This document shows, in pieces, positions 12,065 to 20,136 of a DNA stretch of 64,000 nt. The first letter of the stretch is position 1, and each line of letters begins with the position of its first letter. Origin of the DNA: Erwinia sp. E_sp_B01_1 (GTDB lineage: Bacteria > Pseudomonadota > Gammaproteobacteria > Enterobacterales > Enterobacteriaceae); contig NZ_CP142208.1 in the NCBI RefSeq assembly GCF_036865545.1, positions 1,922,001-1,986,000 of the forward strand. Reading direction: 5' to 3'. Made by a program: the position numbers and the translations under genes. The notes under the pieces are model-generated. The model saw nothing but the letters and a program-made list of their open reading frames with translations, did not search any database and was not told the DNA's origin.

Positions 12065-13015
12065 TTAGTTAACGGTGCGCCAGGCGCCAATAGCCGGATC
12101 GGCCAGGTCTGCATGCAGGTCATCCACCAGCAGCACGGTAATTCGGGTTTGCGGGTTCACCACTTCGGACCAGCTCTTACGTAAGGCTTCGACCCGGCTT
12201 TTCAGCGCATCCGGATTAGCGGCCTGAGCCTTATCCATTTTCACCAGCAGCACGCCGTCAAATGACCAGACATGCAGCGTCGGGTTGAAGGGCAGCAGCA
12301 GCCAGCTCGCCGGGGCATCCGCTTTGGCGGCGACCAGACGCTGATTGTTGGCCGCCACAATATCCAGTTTGCCCGCCGCAGGATGGACATTCTTCAGGGG
12401 GTAGCCCTGGTAAAACTGCACGGCAACCGGTTCAGTTTTGCCATTGCTGGAGAGGGTCAGCACGCTGCTGCCTTCCAGCCAGCCTTCGGTTGAACAGCGC
12501 AGCTGTTTGCCGTCGGGAATAAACAGCGACTGGCCTTTTTCATCCCACCAGGTGCGGAAGTGGCAGCCGGCTGGCAGATCAAAATGCTGCAGGGGCGCGT
12601 TATTTGCCGGCTGGGAGAGATCGAAAGGCACGGCATTGCTGGAGGTGGCTGCATCGGTGCCATCGGCAATCACGATAGGTCGCCAGCTCTGCTCTTTTGC
12701 CGCCGTGCCGGTTGCCAGCACCGAGCCTGATTCATTGGTCATCTGCCACGGCAGTTCCACCAGCTTGCCGCACTGGTTCTGCAGCAGATTACCCACGCGC
12801 GGTAAAAAAGTGGTCAGCACGCTGGACTCTTTGCTCTTGCCCGACACGATACGCAGATGAAGATTCTCCTGGCACCAGTCCTGCGGTGCGTTACTCGCGA
12901 CGTCGTCGATGAACACCTCCAGCGCCAGGCTGGGGGAGTAAACCACGCGGTAATCTTCAGCCTGTGCGGCAGTCGCTATCAACAATGAGGCAGTAGCTGG
13001 CAACCAGAATTTCAT
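12065..13015 (-). CDS. Exported protein of unknown function in the T6SS-like operon
   Basis: Not recognised. The product has 316 residues from the ATG at 13013-13015, with a clear Sec signal peptide (MKFWLPATASLLIATAAQA, then EDYR). A longer open frame upstream overlaps the phosphatase gene and I discount it. The mature protein contains four cysteines (in DWCQ, NQCGK, AGCHF and LRCST), suggesting disulfides in the periplasm, and ends with KSRVEALRKSWSEVVNPQTRITVLLVDD. No catalytic motif is visible. It lies 6 bp upstream of the kinase gene and 14 bp downstream of the phosphatase gene, so it is co-transcribed. A role as periplasmic partner or sensor for the kinase tail is only a guess from position. 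Confidence 0.8.
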   Translation of the reverse strand: MKFWLPATASLLIATAAQAEDYRVVYSPSLALEVFIDDVASNAPQDWCQENLHLRIVSGKSKESSVLTTFLPRVGNLLQNQCGKLVELPWQMTNESGSVLATGTAAKEQSWRPIVIADGTDAATSSNAVPFDLSQPANNAPLQHFDLPAGCHFRTWWDEKGQSLFIPDGKQLRCSTEGWLEGSSVLTLSSNGKTEPVAVQFYQGYPLKNVHPAAGKLDIVAANNQRLVAAKADAPASWLLLPFNPTLHVWSFDGVLLVKMDKAQAANPDALKSRVEALRKSWSEVVNPQTRITVLLVDDLHADLADPAIGAWRTVN

Positions 13016-13029
13016 AGCGATCCTTGGTA

Positions 13030-13806
13030 TTAATCTCGCGGCGGTAAAAAACGAGCGGAATCCGCCGCGGATTGTAATAGGGTGGTTTCCTGTGGCGAGC
13101 CTACCCAAACGGCCACGGCACTCAGGTTGTCTTTTTTCTCACTGCGGTTGATAGCTTTTTGCATCAGAGCCAGCCACTCTTCCGGGCAGTTGACCATTCT
13201 CAATGCCTGTTCCATTTCCTGCGGGCTCAGGCTGCACCAGAAGCCATCGGTACAGACCAGAAAAGCATCGCCATCTTCCAGCGGCATCACCTCGCTGTGG
13301 CTGATGGGAAGCGCGCCATCAGCGCCGAGCGCATTATAGAGTAAATTGCTGTTAATACCGGAATTATCGACGCCGGCTTCTTTCATTTGCTGGGCCAGGC
13401 TGTGGTCGCGGGTGACGGTATGAATAAACCCCCGACGGAAGTGATAAACGCGGCTGTCACCCGCGTGCGCCCACCAGGAGCGCTGGTTTATCCGGTCTAT
13501 AAACAGCGCGGCCAGCGTGGTACTCATCCGGTGAAAATTCAGATTTTTCCTCTGCGCGCTGCGGATGGCCCTGTCGGCATTATTGACCCATTCCACGGTA
13601 TCCGCCGGACTTATTGCACTGTCTGCCGTTAATTCAGCCAGCAGCGTGTCGCGCGCCAGCCTGGCCGCCGTCTCGCCACCCGGCGTGCCCGCCACGCCAT
13701 CGCAGACTAAAAAACAGGCACATTGCTCACCCTTATGGGCACCCGTTTCATCCTGATTGCTCTCTCTTGCACCAATTTGTGACGTCGAAGCATAGTTAAT
13801 ATTCAT
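13030..13806 (-). CDS. PP2C-family Ser/Thr phosphatase, T6SS PppA-like
   Basis: Metal-dependent protein phosphatase of 258 residues. It shows the PP2C metal-binding motifs in order: RESNQDE (14-20), VCDGVAGTPGGE (34-45, equivalent to DGMGG), HAGDSRVYHFRRG, TRDHSLAQQM, LVCTDGFW and KDNLSAVAVW. No membrane segment is seen, so it should act in the cytoplasm, reversing the kinase. Its start overlaps the FHA gene stop by four bases. Kinase, phosphatase and FHA protein in one operon is the known post-translational switch of T6SS. Confidence 0.92.
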   Translation of the reverse strand: MNINYASTSQIGARESNQDETGAHKGEQCACFLVCDGVAGTPGGETAARLARDTLLAELTADSAISPADTVEWVNNADRAIRSAQRKNLNFHRMSTTLAALFIDRINQRSWWAHAGDSRVYHFRRGFIHTVTRDHSLAQQMKEAGVDNSGINSNLLYNALGADGALPISHSEVMPLEDGDAFLVCTDGFWCSLSPQEMEQALRMVNCPEEWLALMQKAINRSEKKDNLSAVAVWVGSPQETTLLQSAADSARFLPPRD

Positions 13807-14969
13807 TCTTTGTCCGGTCGGATTTGTGAGTCTTTATACTGATTCACTTCCATGTCATAGGCCTGGAGGAAAGCATCGCCAAACAGGGTATGGAAATCGT
13901 CCTCAATTTCGCCAGAGGTGTGCTGGTAATGGCGCTGGAAGGCTTCCCACATGGCCGCCTTTTTACTTCCGGGCAGACCAAATTTAGGCAGCACGCCATC
14001 GCGCCTGGCGTGCTCCTCCAGCCGTTGAGGATTAAATGACTGCAGCATGGCGGCGATAATGGCGCGAATACCGGCGATCATCCCCAGCTGATGAGCCTGA
14101 AGATCGACCAGTGCATCCCGTACCGCCTGCTCTGGCGGCATAAATCCAGGCATCTGGCTCTGATAAATCTGCATCAGTACGGTTTTGCCAGAGGGCAAAA
14201 TTTTAAACGGATTATTCGCCTCGTTGAGGATCATGGTCATTTCGGCTTTCACACCCCGTTTCAGAATCGAACGGGAGGAGAGCAGGGCCACCGTACCCTG
14301 CGAGAACAGACTGAGCATTCTGCCGGTAACGCGCAGCTGATCTTCGGTCAGAGGCGGCTTACCCGGCCCCTGTTCCAGCCCCATCCCTTCCATCAGGGCA
14401 GCCAGAAGCCGGTCGGAATTGCAGTCAGAATCTGTCTCGCGGTGAGGGATCTCGTGGTTGATCGGCTCTATTCCGAGCCTGGCACCGGTCTGCCGGGCTG
14501 TGCGGGCCGCCATCTGTTCGGGGGTTTGCGTCTCTGTCGGATGCACCAGCACCGGCTCTTCCTCGTACAGCATCCCCAGCGGATCGGCAGGTTGCGATCC
14601 CTCCTCGCTGAACAGCGCCAGCGGGTCCACATCGCTGAAATCCGCTTCAGGTTCTTCACGAAGAGGATCGCTGACCTGAATGGTGTACTCCCCAATGCCC
14701 AACCGATCGCCATGCTGCAACGCGATCTGGCTGCCACGCGCCAGGGGAACCTGATTATGGGTTACCGCTATCACGCTGCCGTGGCTGGTGAGACGGCAGT
14801 CGCCGTTGGAGGCAACATGCACCACCGCCTGCAGGCGGGAAATGGCGCGTTCAGCATCGGGAAGCACCAGATCGTTATCCAGGCTGCGGCCAATGGTGCC
14901 GCCGGGGGCCACAAAATCACAGCTGGTGACCGGTGCCTCGGTTCTGCTCTCAACAAGGGTAAATCGCAT
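13803..14969 (-). CDS. tagH: FHA domain protein, T6SS TagH/Fha-like
   Basis: Protein of 388 residues. Residues 1-100 form an FHA phosphothreonine-binding domain: APGGTIGRSLDNDLVLPD, ISRLQAVVH, and later GDRLGIGEYTIQV. The middle (about 110-190) is acidic and low in structure. Residues 195-375 match the C-terminal domain of T6SS FHA proteins (ImpI/VasC type), with LLAALMEGMGLEQG and FNPQRLEEHARRDGVLPK. In known T6SSs the FHA protein is the phosphorylated partner of PpkA/PppA. It precedes the phosphatase gene with a four-base overlap and follows tagF by 38 bp. Confidence 0.9.
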   Translation of the reverse strand: MRFTLVESRTEAPVTSCDFVAPGGTIGRSLDNDLVLPDAERAISRLQAVVHVASNGDCRLTSHGSVIAVTHNQVPLARGSQIALQHGDRLGIGEYTIQVSDPLREEPEADFSDVDPLALFSEEGSQPADPLGMLYEEEPVLVHPTETQTPEQMAARTARQTGARLGIEPINHEIPHRETDSDCNSDRLLAALMEGMGLEQGPGKPPLTEDQLRVTGRMLSLFSQGTVALLSSRSILKRGVKAEMTMILNEANNPFKILPSGKTVLMQIYQSQMPGFMPPEQAVRDALVDLQAHQLGMIAGIRAIIAAMLQSFNPQRLEEHARRDGVLPKFGLPGSKKAAMWEAFQRHYQHTSGEIEDDFHTLFGDAFLQAYDMEVNQYKDSQIRPDKE

Positions 14970-15007
14970 GCGCTTTTCCTGAAGCCAGGGCCAGAGGCCA
15001 ACTGACT

Positions 15008-15706
15008 CTATTCAAACATCGGTGGATAGAGTCCATGTCGACCCGGTTGTGCCACAGCGTCCGGATCGAATAATTGTGAAAATAGCTGTGCGGTAAGGTT
15101 CCCGCTGTGTTTATGGCTGACCAGCGGATAGCCATCACTCTGATTAGTCCACCAGTAGCTGGTGTACTGACCGGGATTAAACCGGGCCGCAGCCTCCCGC
15201 CAGGCCAGCGTGCAGGGCAGATCCTGATAGCCGATTACATCCATAATGTCCGATCTGCCGGTATCCGGAAGGGACAAGGGCGGCAGCGACTGAAGCGTGC
15301 TGGCCAGTTCATCGGGGCTGAAGTTTCCGCTGACGGCCTGGTGCAGCGCATTGCCCAGTGAGGCAAACCAGTCACCGGAAACGGCAAGCTGAGCCGGGTG
15401 CCAGTGGCTGACCGTCACGCTCTGCAGCGCCATCAGTGGAAAAGCTCTGCCCACCCGATCCCGTGACGGCACCAGGCAACCAATCTGCACCCGCTGCACG
15501 CCCAGTGTGGCAGGCAAGGCAAAATTCCACACCGGTGCGCGGCTGAACAGCTCTCTGTTTTCCGTCCGGTGGTGATGCCAGTGCGTCAGCCCCAGCTGAA
15601 ACCAGTTAGACCAGCTGCTGACAATCGCCTCTGGCAGACGGCGTTGAAGAAAATCACCGGTAGTTGGCAGCTTGCCATACCACCCCAGCGCACTGTTTTC
15701 TGGCAT
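15008..15706 (-). CDS. tagF: T6SS-associated protein TagF
   Basis: TagF/ImpM family protein of 232 residues with the typical start ENSALGWYGKLPTTGDFLQRRLP, then SWSNWFQLGLTHW and LVPSRDRVGRAFPL. TagF is a cytoplasmic post-translational repressor of T6SS that acts with Fha. It sits between the FHA gene and tssM, as in many T6SS loci. The start follows the tssM stop by 15 bp. Confidence 0.93.
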   Translation of the reverse strand: MPENSALGWYGKLPTTGDFLQRRLPEAIVSSWSNWFQLGLTHWHHHRTENRELFSRAPVWNFALPATLGVQRVQIGCLVPSRDRVGRAFPLMALQSVTVSHWHPAQLAVSGDWFASLGNALHQAVSGNFSPDELASTLQSLPPLSLPDTGRSDIMDVIGYQDLPCTLAWREAAARFNPGQYTSYWWTNQSDGYPLVSHKHSGNLTAQLFSQLFDPDAVAQPGRHGLYPPMFE

Positions 15707-15721
15707 TGTGATACCTTCTGG

Positions 15722-17845
15722 TCAGTGAACGTTAGCTGCAACACGGAGCGGAGCAGGAATAATCACCGCGCTGTTCTCAGAGTCCTGCCCGGCTTTCTCC
15801 AGGTGTGATGCCAGCTTGCGCATCATCAGCGCATTGTCCCGGACAAAAGGCGAGCTCTGGATCTGCCGGTCCAGCAACTGACTGAGGTGCCAGTCAAGCT
15901 GCTGAAGCTGGCGGGTGGTCACGTTGGCAGGCAGGGTGCGTTGCAGATTCTGCATTATCCATCCCCGCAAAAACTCACCGTCATAACTGCGCGGCTGATA
16001 AAGCATCTGATAGGCGCGCAGGGCATTACGGCTGAACTCGCTGTCTTCCCCTTTATCCTCGCGCAGGATCAGGGTAATGTTTTGCGCCACGCGCGGCAGC
16101 AGCAGGGATTTAAGCGCATTCTGATAGAAGCCCCAGGCGGCATCACTGACCTGACCGCCCCGGTATAATCCGCCCCGCATACTCAGTGGCGGCGCATCCA
16201 GAGAGAACTTATCGCTCTGCGGCAAGGCCACCAGGCTGTTTAAGAAGGGTAGCAGATCCAGAATATCAGTGGAGGGACTCCGGGCCAGAAGGCTGGCCTG
16301 CTGGTTGACGCCCTCCATCCGGCTCTCTACCTGCTGCAGATAGTGCTGATTTTTATAATAGCTGGTGGTCCAGAGCAGGGTGGCGATCAGCAGGGCCAGC
16401 CCCAGAGACGCATAGCCAGCCCAGTGCAGCAGCCGGTTGCGGTGCTCCCAGGAGCGGTCGCTGCCCGCCAGCCCGCTTTCGGCAAAAATCATCTCACTCA
16501 TCAGCGAGCGGATAAAATAGCTCTGGCCTTTATTGGCCGGGATCGGCGCCTGACGGTTGACCGAGTCCCAGCTGGCTATCGAGTGGCCTGAAACCTGAGG
16601 GAGCTGAAGCTTGCGCGTCAGTTCTCCCATGATGCGGTCAAACGGCAGCCCTTCCTGCGCACCGCTGGTGAAGAACAGGCCCCGCACTGGCCACGGCATT
16701 TCGCCCTTTTCCGGCGAGAAGACAATCTCCAGATACTCCGCCAGCAGCGGACGCAGTGAGGCAAATTCCTGAGGGAACAGGAAGCAGTCGGCCCGGCGGG
16801 TCAAATCGTTCTCTTTGGCCATATTCCCGGCCAGATCTTCCTGCAAACGCTGGCTCAGCTCGTGGAACTGGCGTTCAAACAGGGCATTCACCGTCAGTTC
16901 ACTGTGCCGGTGGTTTTCCCAGGGGAAGCTGAATCCCCACATCCGGTCACGCTGACTTTTATCCAGCGCGCCGAAATAACTCATAAACCCTTTCAGCAGA
17001 TCGGTTTTGGTCACCATCACGTACACCGGGAAGTGGATGCCCGTCTGCTGATGCAGTTCAGCCATACGCTGGCGCAGCGAGGTGGCCTGCCTGATACGGG
17101 CTTCGGCAGAGTCACTCAGCAGATCGGCTACGCTGATGGTCATGATCACCCCGTTGATCGGCTGACGGGTGCGGTAACGTTTTAGCAGGGTGATAAACGT
17201 CTGCCATTCGCTGGCATCGCGTGCGCGCTGGCTTTCCTGCAGGCTGTAGCGGCCTGCCGTATCCAGCAGCACCGCTTCATTGGTAAACCACCAGTCACAG
17301 TGACGGGTGCCACCCACGCCACGCAGCGCGGTTTTACCGTGGCTGTCGCCAAGCGGAAACTCAAGACCGGAATTCACCAGGGCGGTGGTTTTACCGGCCC
17401 CCGGCGCGCCAACAATCATGTACCACGGCAGCTGGTAGAGATAGTGCGAGTTAAACCGCTGCAGCCAGCTTTTGGCCCGCCTCTTTTTCTGCTCCCGCCC
17501 GGTAAACTGGATTTTTTTCAGCATCATCGCCGCCTCGCTGAAGCGATTATCGAGCAGCTCTCCGGTCATCGCCTGGTCAGCATGGTCGACACTGGCGGTT
17601 TGCAGATTGGTGAGCAGCCGGGTATTGAACCATGCGCGATAAAGCTGAGGAATAAGCTGGAAAACAATCCACAGGAAAAAGCAGAGGCCAATCGCCACCT
17701 GACGATTCAGGTCAGGCTCCAGCAGGTGGATACCGTTAAGCGTCAGCCGCGGGCCGAGCATCCAGATTAAGGCGGAAAGGGCGCTGATCCCCAGAAAACC
17801 CCATAGCAGGCGGTTAAAGACAACGCTGAACAGGCGAGATGGCAT
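15722..17845 (-). CDS. tssM: Short TssM/IcmF-like inner membrane protein
   Basis: TssM is the large inner-membrane component that links TssL to the outer-membrane lipoprotein TssJ. Here two N-terminal membrane segments (about 12-31 and 51-68) precede a cytoplasmic NTPase-like domain with Walker A GAPGAGKTT (146-154), DTAG (195-198) and VTKTD, then a third membrane helix (about 474-497) and only about 210 periplasmic residues. Total length is 707, against about 1100-1200 usual for TssM, so the distal periplasmic part that contacts TssJ is missing. The stop sits 15 bp before tagF in a tight operon, which argues for a stable short form rather than a recent break. Its start overlaps the tssL stop (TGATG). 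Confidence 0.87.
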   Translation of the reverse strand: MPSRLFSVVFNRLLWGFLGISALSALIWMLGPRLTLNGIHLLEPDLNRQVAIGLCFFLWIVFQLIPQLYRAWFNTRLLTNLQTASVDHADQAMTGELLDNRFSEAAMMLKKIQFTGREQKKRRAKSWLQRFNSHYLYQLPWYMIVGAPGAGKTTALVNSGLEFPLGDSHGKTALRGVGGTRHCDWWFTNEAVLLDTAGRYSLQESQRARDASEWQTFITLLKRYRTRQPINGVIMTISVADLLSDSAEARIRQATSLRQRMAELHQQTGIHFPVYVMVTKTDLLKGFMSYFGALDKSQRDRMWGFSFPWENHRHSELTVNALFERQFHELSQRLQEDLAGNMAKENDLTRRADCFLFPQEFASLRPLLAEYLEIVFSPEKGEMPWPVRGLFFTSGAQEGLPFDRIMGELTRKLQLPQVSGHSIASWDSVNRQAPIPANKGQSYFIRSLMSEMIFAESGLAGSDRSWEHRNRLLHWAGYASLGLALLIATLLWTTSYYKNQHYLQQVESRMEGVNQQASLLARSPSTDILDLLPFLNSLVALPQSDKFSLDAPPLSMRGGLYRGGQVSDAAWGFYQNALKSLLLPRVAQNITLILREDKGEDSEFSRNALRAYQMLYQPRSYDGEFLRGWIMQNLQRTLPANVTTRQLQQLDWHLSQLLDRQIQSSPFVRDNALMMRKLASHLEKAGQDSENSAVIIPAPLRVAANVH

Positions 17846-19137
17846 CAGGGAGCCCTTACTGGTTTGGTGCTGGCTTTCACTTCCGGCGCCGGGAACAGCA
17901 AAATTTCAACCCGGCGGTTTTGCGCCCGGTTCTCTTTGCTGTCATTGGGCAGCAGGGGATTACTGTCACCACGGCCTTCTGCCCTGATCAGATGACCGGG
18001 CTGGATCAACCACTGTTGCAGTAATAACGTCAGGCTGTGCGCCTGCGCCAGCGAATATTCGTAATTGGTAGGGAAGCGGGATGAACGCACCGGCTGATTA
18101 TCGGTAAAGACGGTGACCTGAATCGTCCCTTTCAGGGTATCGATTGCTGCTGCAACCCGCGTCAGGATGGCGCGGCCTTCCGGCGTCACATCACTGCTGC
18201 CCCGGTTAAATAACTTGTCTGCGGCAATGATCACTTTGCTGCCGCCCTGGCTGTCCGCGACATCCAGGGTTCTGGCGGCGATTAAATCTTCCAGTCGCTT
18301 GTGCAAATCCAGCATGGCCTGGGTGGCTGTCGTGCGCCGGATGGGCTCAGTTTTAGGCAGGGGGATCTGCCAGATAGCGCGCAGCAAAGGTTCGGCGGTG
18401 TTACTGAGCCGCCAGTTCAGGCTGGAATAGATCACACAGGCAATAAAAGCGGTGACGGTAAAACAGACCCACAGGGGGATCGGGGGACGCCAGAGGGCGT
18501 TCTGAGTCACCGGAGCCAGCGGCACAGGCCCGGCAGGCCGGGGTGTCAGGGTGCGGGTATCGTTAATCAACTGCGCCAGGCGCGTGCGGAGTGCATCACG
18601 CTGGATCCGTCCCTGTTCAATGCCCCGGTAGCGACCTTCGTAGCCCAGCAGCAGGCAGTAGTGGATCACTTCAAGCAGAGGCAGATGCTGCGCCGGATTT
18701 TGTGACACGCGGGAAAGAAGTTGGAAAACTTTCTCTCCGCCCCAGCTCTCATTATGAAAGGTGACCAGCAGGCCATTGCCCGACCAGACACCCCGCGTGC
18801 CCCAGGGCGTTTGTGCCGCGGCTTCATCCAGCACGCTACAGAGGCAGTAACGGGCACCAATGATCATATCAAAGGGCAGGCCAGCCTGCTTGCTGCGGGT
18901 TTCAAACAGGCGGATCTCATCGACCAGTTGCTGACGCAGGCCGGCGGGATCGTCATGCGTTACTGCCAGGCGGATTTGCACAATTGCATTCAACAACGGC
19001 GCCGCGGCGGTCAGTAACGGGTTGTCCTTGCTGACGGAAGAAACTGTGTCAGCGGGGGTATCCGGGCTCATCAGGCTATTACTGTCTCGGTTATAGGGCG
19101 CCTGATTGCAGGCGCTTTTATTCGTGTGATCGGGCAT
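17845..19137 (-). CDS. tssL: TssL/DotU family protein with C-terminal OmpA domain
   Basis: Inner-membrane T6SS component. The protein has 430 residues from the ATG at 19135-19137, which has AGGAAG just upstream; a TTG seven codons earlier is the alternative. The cytoplasmic DotU domain (about 40-195) contains FDMIIGARYCLCSVLDEAAAQTPWG and a GYEGRYRG motif. One transmembrane segment lies at about 221-241. The C-terminus (about 310-425) is an OmpA-like peptidoglycan-binding domain with RAEGRGDSNPLLPND and QNRRVEILL. The extended TssL form anchors the membrane complex to the cell wall. It overlaps tssM by one base. Confidence 0.92.
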   Translation of the reverse strand: MPDHTNKSACNQAPYNRDSNSLMSPDTPADTVSSVSKDNPLLTAAAPLLNAIVQIRLAVTHDDPAGLRQQLVDEIRLFETRSKQAGLPFDMIIGARYCLCSVLDEAAAQTPWGTRGVWSGNGLLVTFHNESWGGEKVFQLLSRVSQNPAQHLPLLEVIHYCLLLGYEGRYRGIEQGRIQRDALRTRLAQLINDTRTLTPRPAGPVPLAPVTQNALWRPPIPLWVCFTVTAFIACVIYSSLNWRLSNTAEPLLRAIWQIPLPKTEPIRRTTATQAMLDLHKRLEDLIAARTLDVADSQGGSKVIIAADKLFNRGSSDVTPEGRAILTRVAAAIDTLKGTIQVTVFTDNQPVRSSRFPTNYEYSLAQAHSLTLLLQQWLIQPGHLIRAEGRGDSNPLLPNDSKENRAQNRRVEILLFPAPEVKASTKPVRAP

Positions 19138-19163
19138 TGCCTTCCTGGCAGAGGGCAAACTTG

Positions 19164-19688
19164 CTACTCAAGAATCCAGGTCGCCGTGTTGTTATTACGG
19201 CAGGCTTTACTCTGTCCGCCCACATCCACACAGACCTTTTTGGCATTTTTGCGCGGACGGGGACGATCGCTTTTCACTGTGGCATCGTACAAGCCGGTTT
19301 TAACCCCAGCCTTGAACGGCACATAACCCACCAACTGTTGCTGGTCGCCATCGGCATCAGCATCGGCAATCGCCAGCCAGTGATTCTCGACCTCACCAAG
19401 GACGATAAAGTCTTTGCCATTGTCGAGGTAGCGGACAATTTTGCCGCTGAAGTCGGGGCTGGTCATAACGGAGGCACCGTAGAGCGCCCGATACGTTTCA
19501 TTAACGGGTGTAAAAGAGTGGGGAGCCTGCACCACATGGCGATGAGTCAACGCCACACCATTCACTTCACTGGTCACCAGGGTGTCATCCGTCACGGGAG
19601 GAGGAGGAGCCTTGCATCCTGACAGAGACAGCACTGCCAAAAGAGTAAACGCGATGCTTATTTTCACTTTGGTCCTCATGAATTTCAT
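19164..19688 (-). CDS. SH3-like lipoprotein, first gene of the T6SS-like operon
   Basis: Lipoprotein of 174 residues: basic N-terminus MKFMRTKVK, hydrophobic core and lipobox LSGC, with the acylated Cys near residue 25. The mature part reads like a bacterial SH3 domain (ALYGASVMTSPDFSGKIVRYLDNGKDFIVLGEVENHWLAI) followed by a basic segment (RPRPRKNAKK) and two late Cys residues. It occupies the place where a TssJ lipoprotein might be expected beside tssL/tssM, but I see no TssJ similarity. It could bind peptidoglycan or another envelope protein. The start is at 19688, with a second Met three codons later as alternative. Confidence 0.78.
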   Translation of the reverse strand: MKFMRTKVKISIAFTLLAVLSLSGCKAPPPPVTDDTLVTSEVNGVALTHRHVVQAPHSFTPVNETYRALYGASVMTSPDFSGKIVRYLDNGKDFIVLGEVENHWLAIADADADGDQQQLVGYVPFKAGVKTGLYDATVKSDRPRPRKNAKKVCVDVGGQSKACRNNNTATWILE

Positions 19689-20136
19689 CAGTGAGTCTAA
19701 TAGTCCACAGGCGATACCCGAGAGAGCCTGGTCACTTTCCGCTTAAAAAAACGCCGAAAGGCAGAAAAATCACTCAGGTTTACAGAAAGATAAATTCACC
19801 GCCAGTTTACCTGACGCTTTTGGGAATGGGAACCATTGCAGCGAGCCACTTTACATGATAGTGCCGCCAGAGAGGCGACAATCTTTACGTGAAAGGTGAC
19901 GCTGAGTCAATTTGATTAATATCAATAATCAGTCCTGAGGCTCCTGGAGGAGAGGGAGGGCTGACTGACAATAACTGGAAATCTGCGCGCATGGCAACCT
20001 ATAAGAGCCATTAATAAATTACGGGGGAGAAATATTTTAACCAGGGCCGGTTTTTTTCAGTTAAAACCGCCCCTTCCTTACGAACGGCATAAGAATTGCT
20101 TGATCGGGGGTACAGCCCCTGATTTATGGAGACGGA
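19689..20136. other. Divergent intergenic region between T6SS-like operon and nasR
   Basis: 448 bp without a credible gene. It contains the FNR-type palindrome listed separately and a purine-rich stretch (CCTGGAGGAGAGGGAGGG) near 19945. It must carry the promoter of the minus-strand T6SS-like operon and that of nasR, neither of which I can place firmly. Confidence 0.6.
19912..19925. promoter_or_regulatory. FNR-type box
   Basis: TTGAT-TAAT-ATCAA is a perfect match to the FNR consensus TTGAT-N4-ATCAA. It lies about midway between the divergent T6SS-like lipoprotein gene (start 19688) and nasR (start 20137), about 210-225 bp from each, so its target cannot be told from position. The sequence match is certain, regulatory use is inference, and a chance match in AT-rich DNA is possible. 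Confidence 0.5.
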
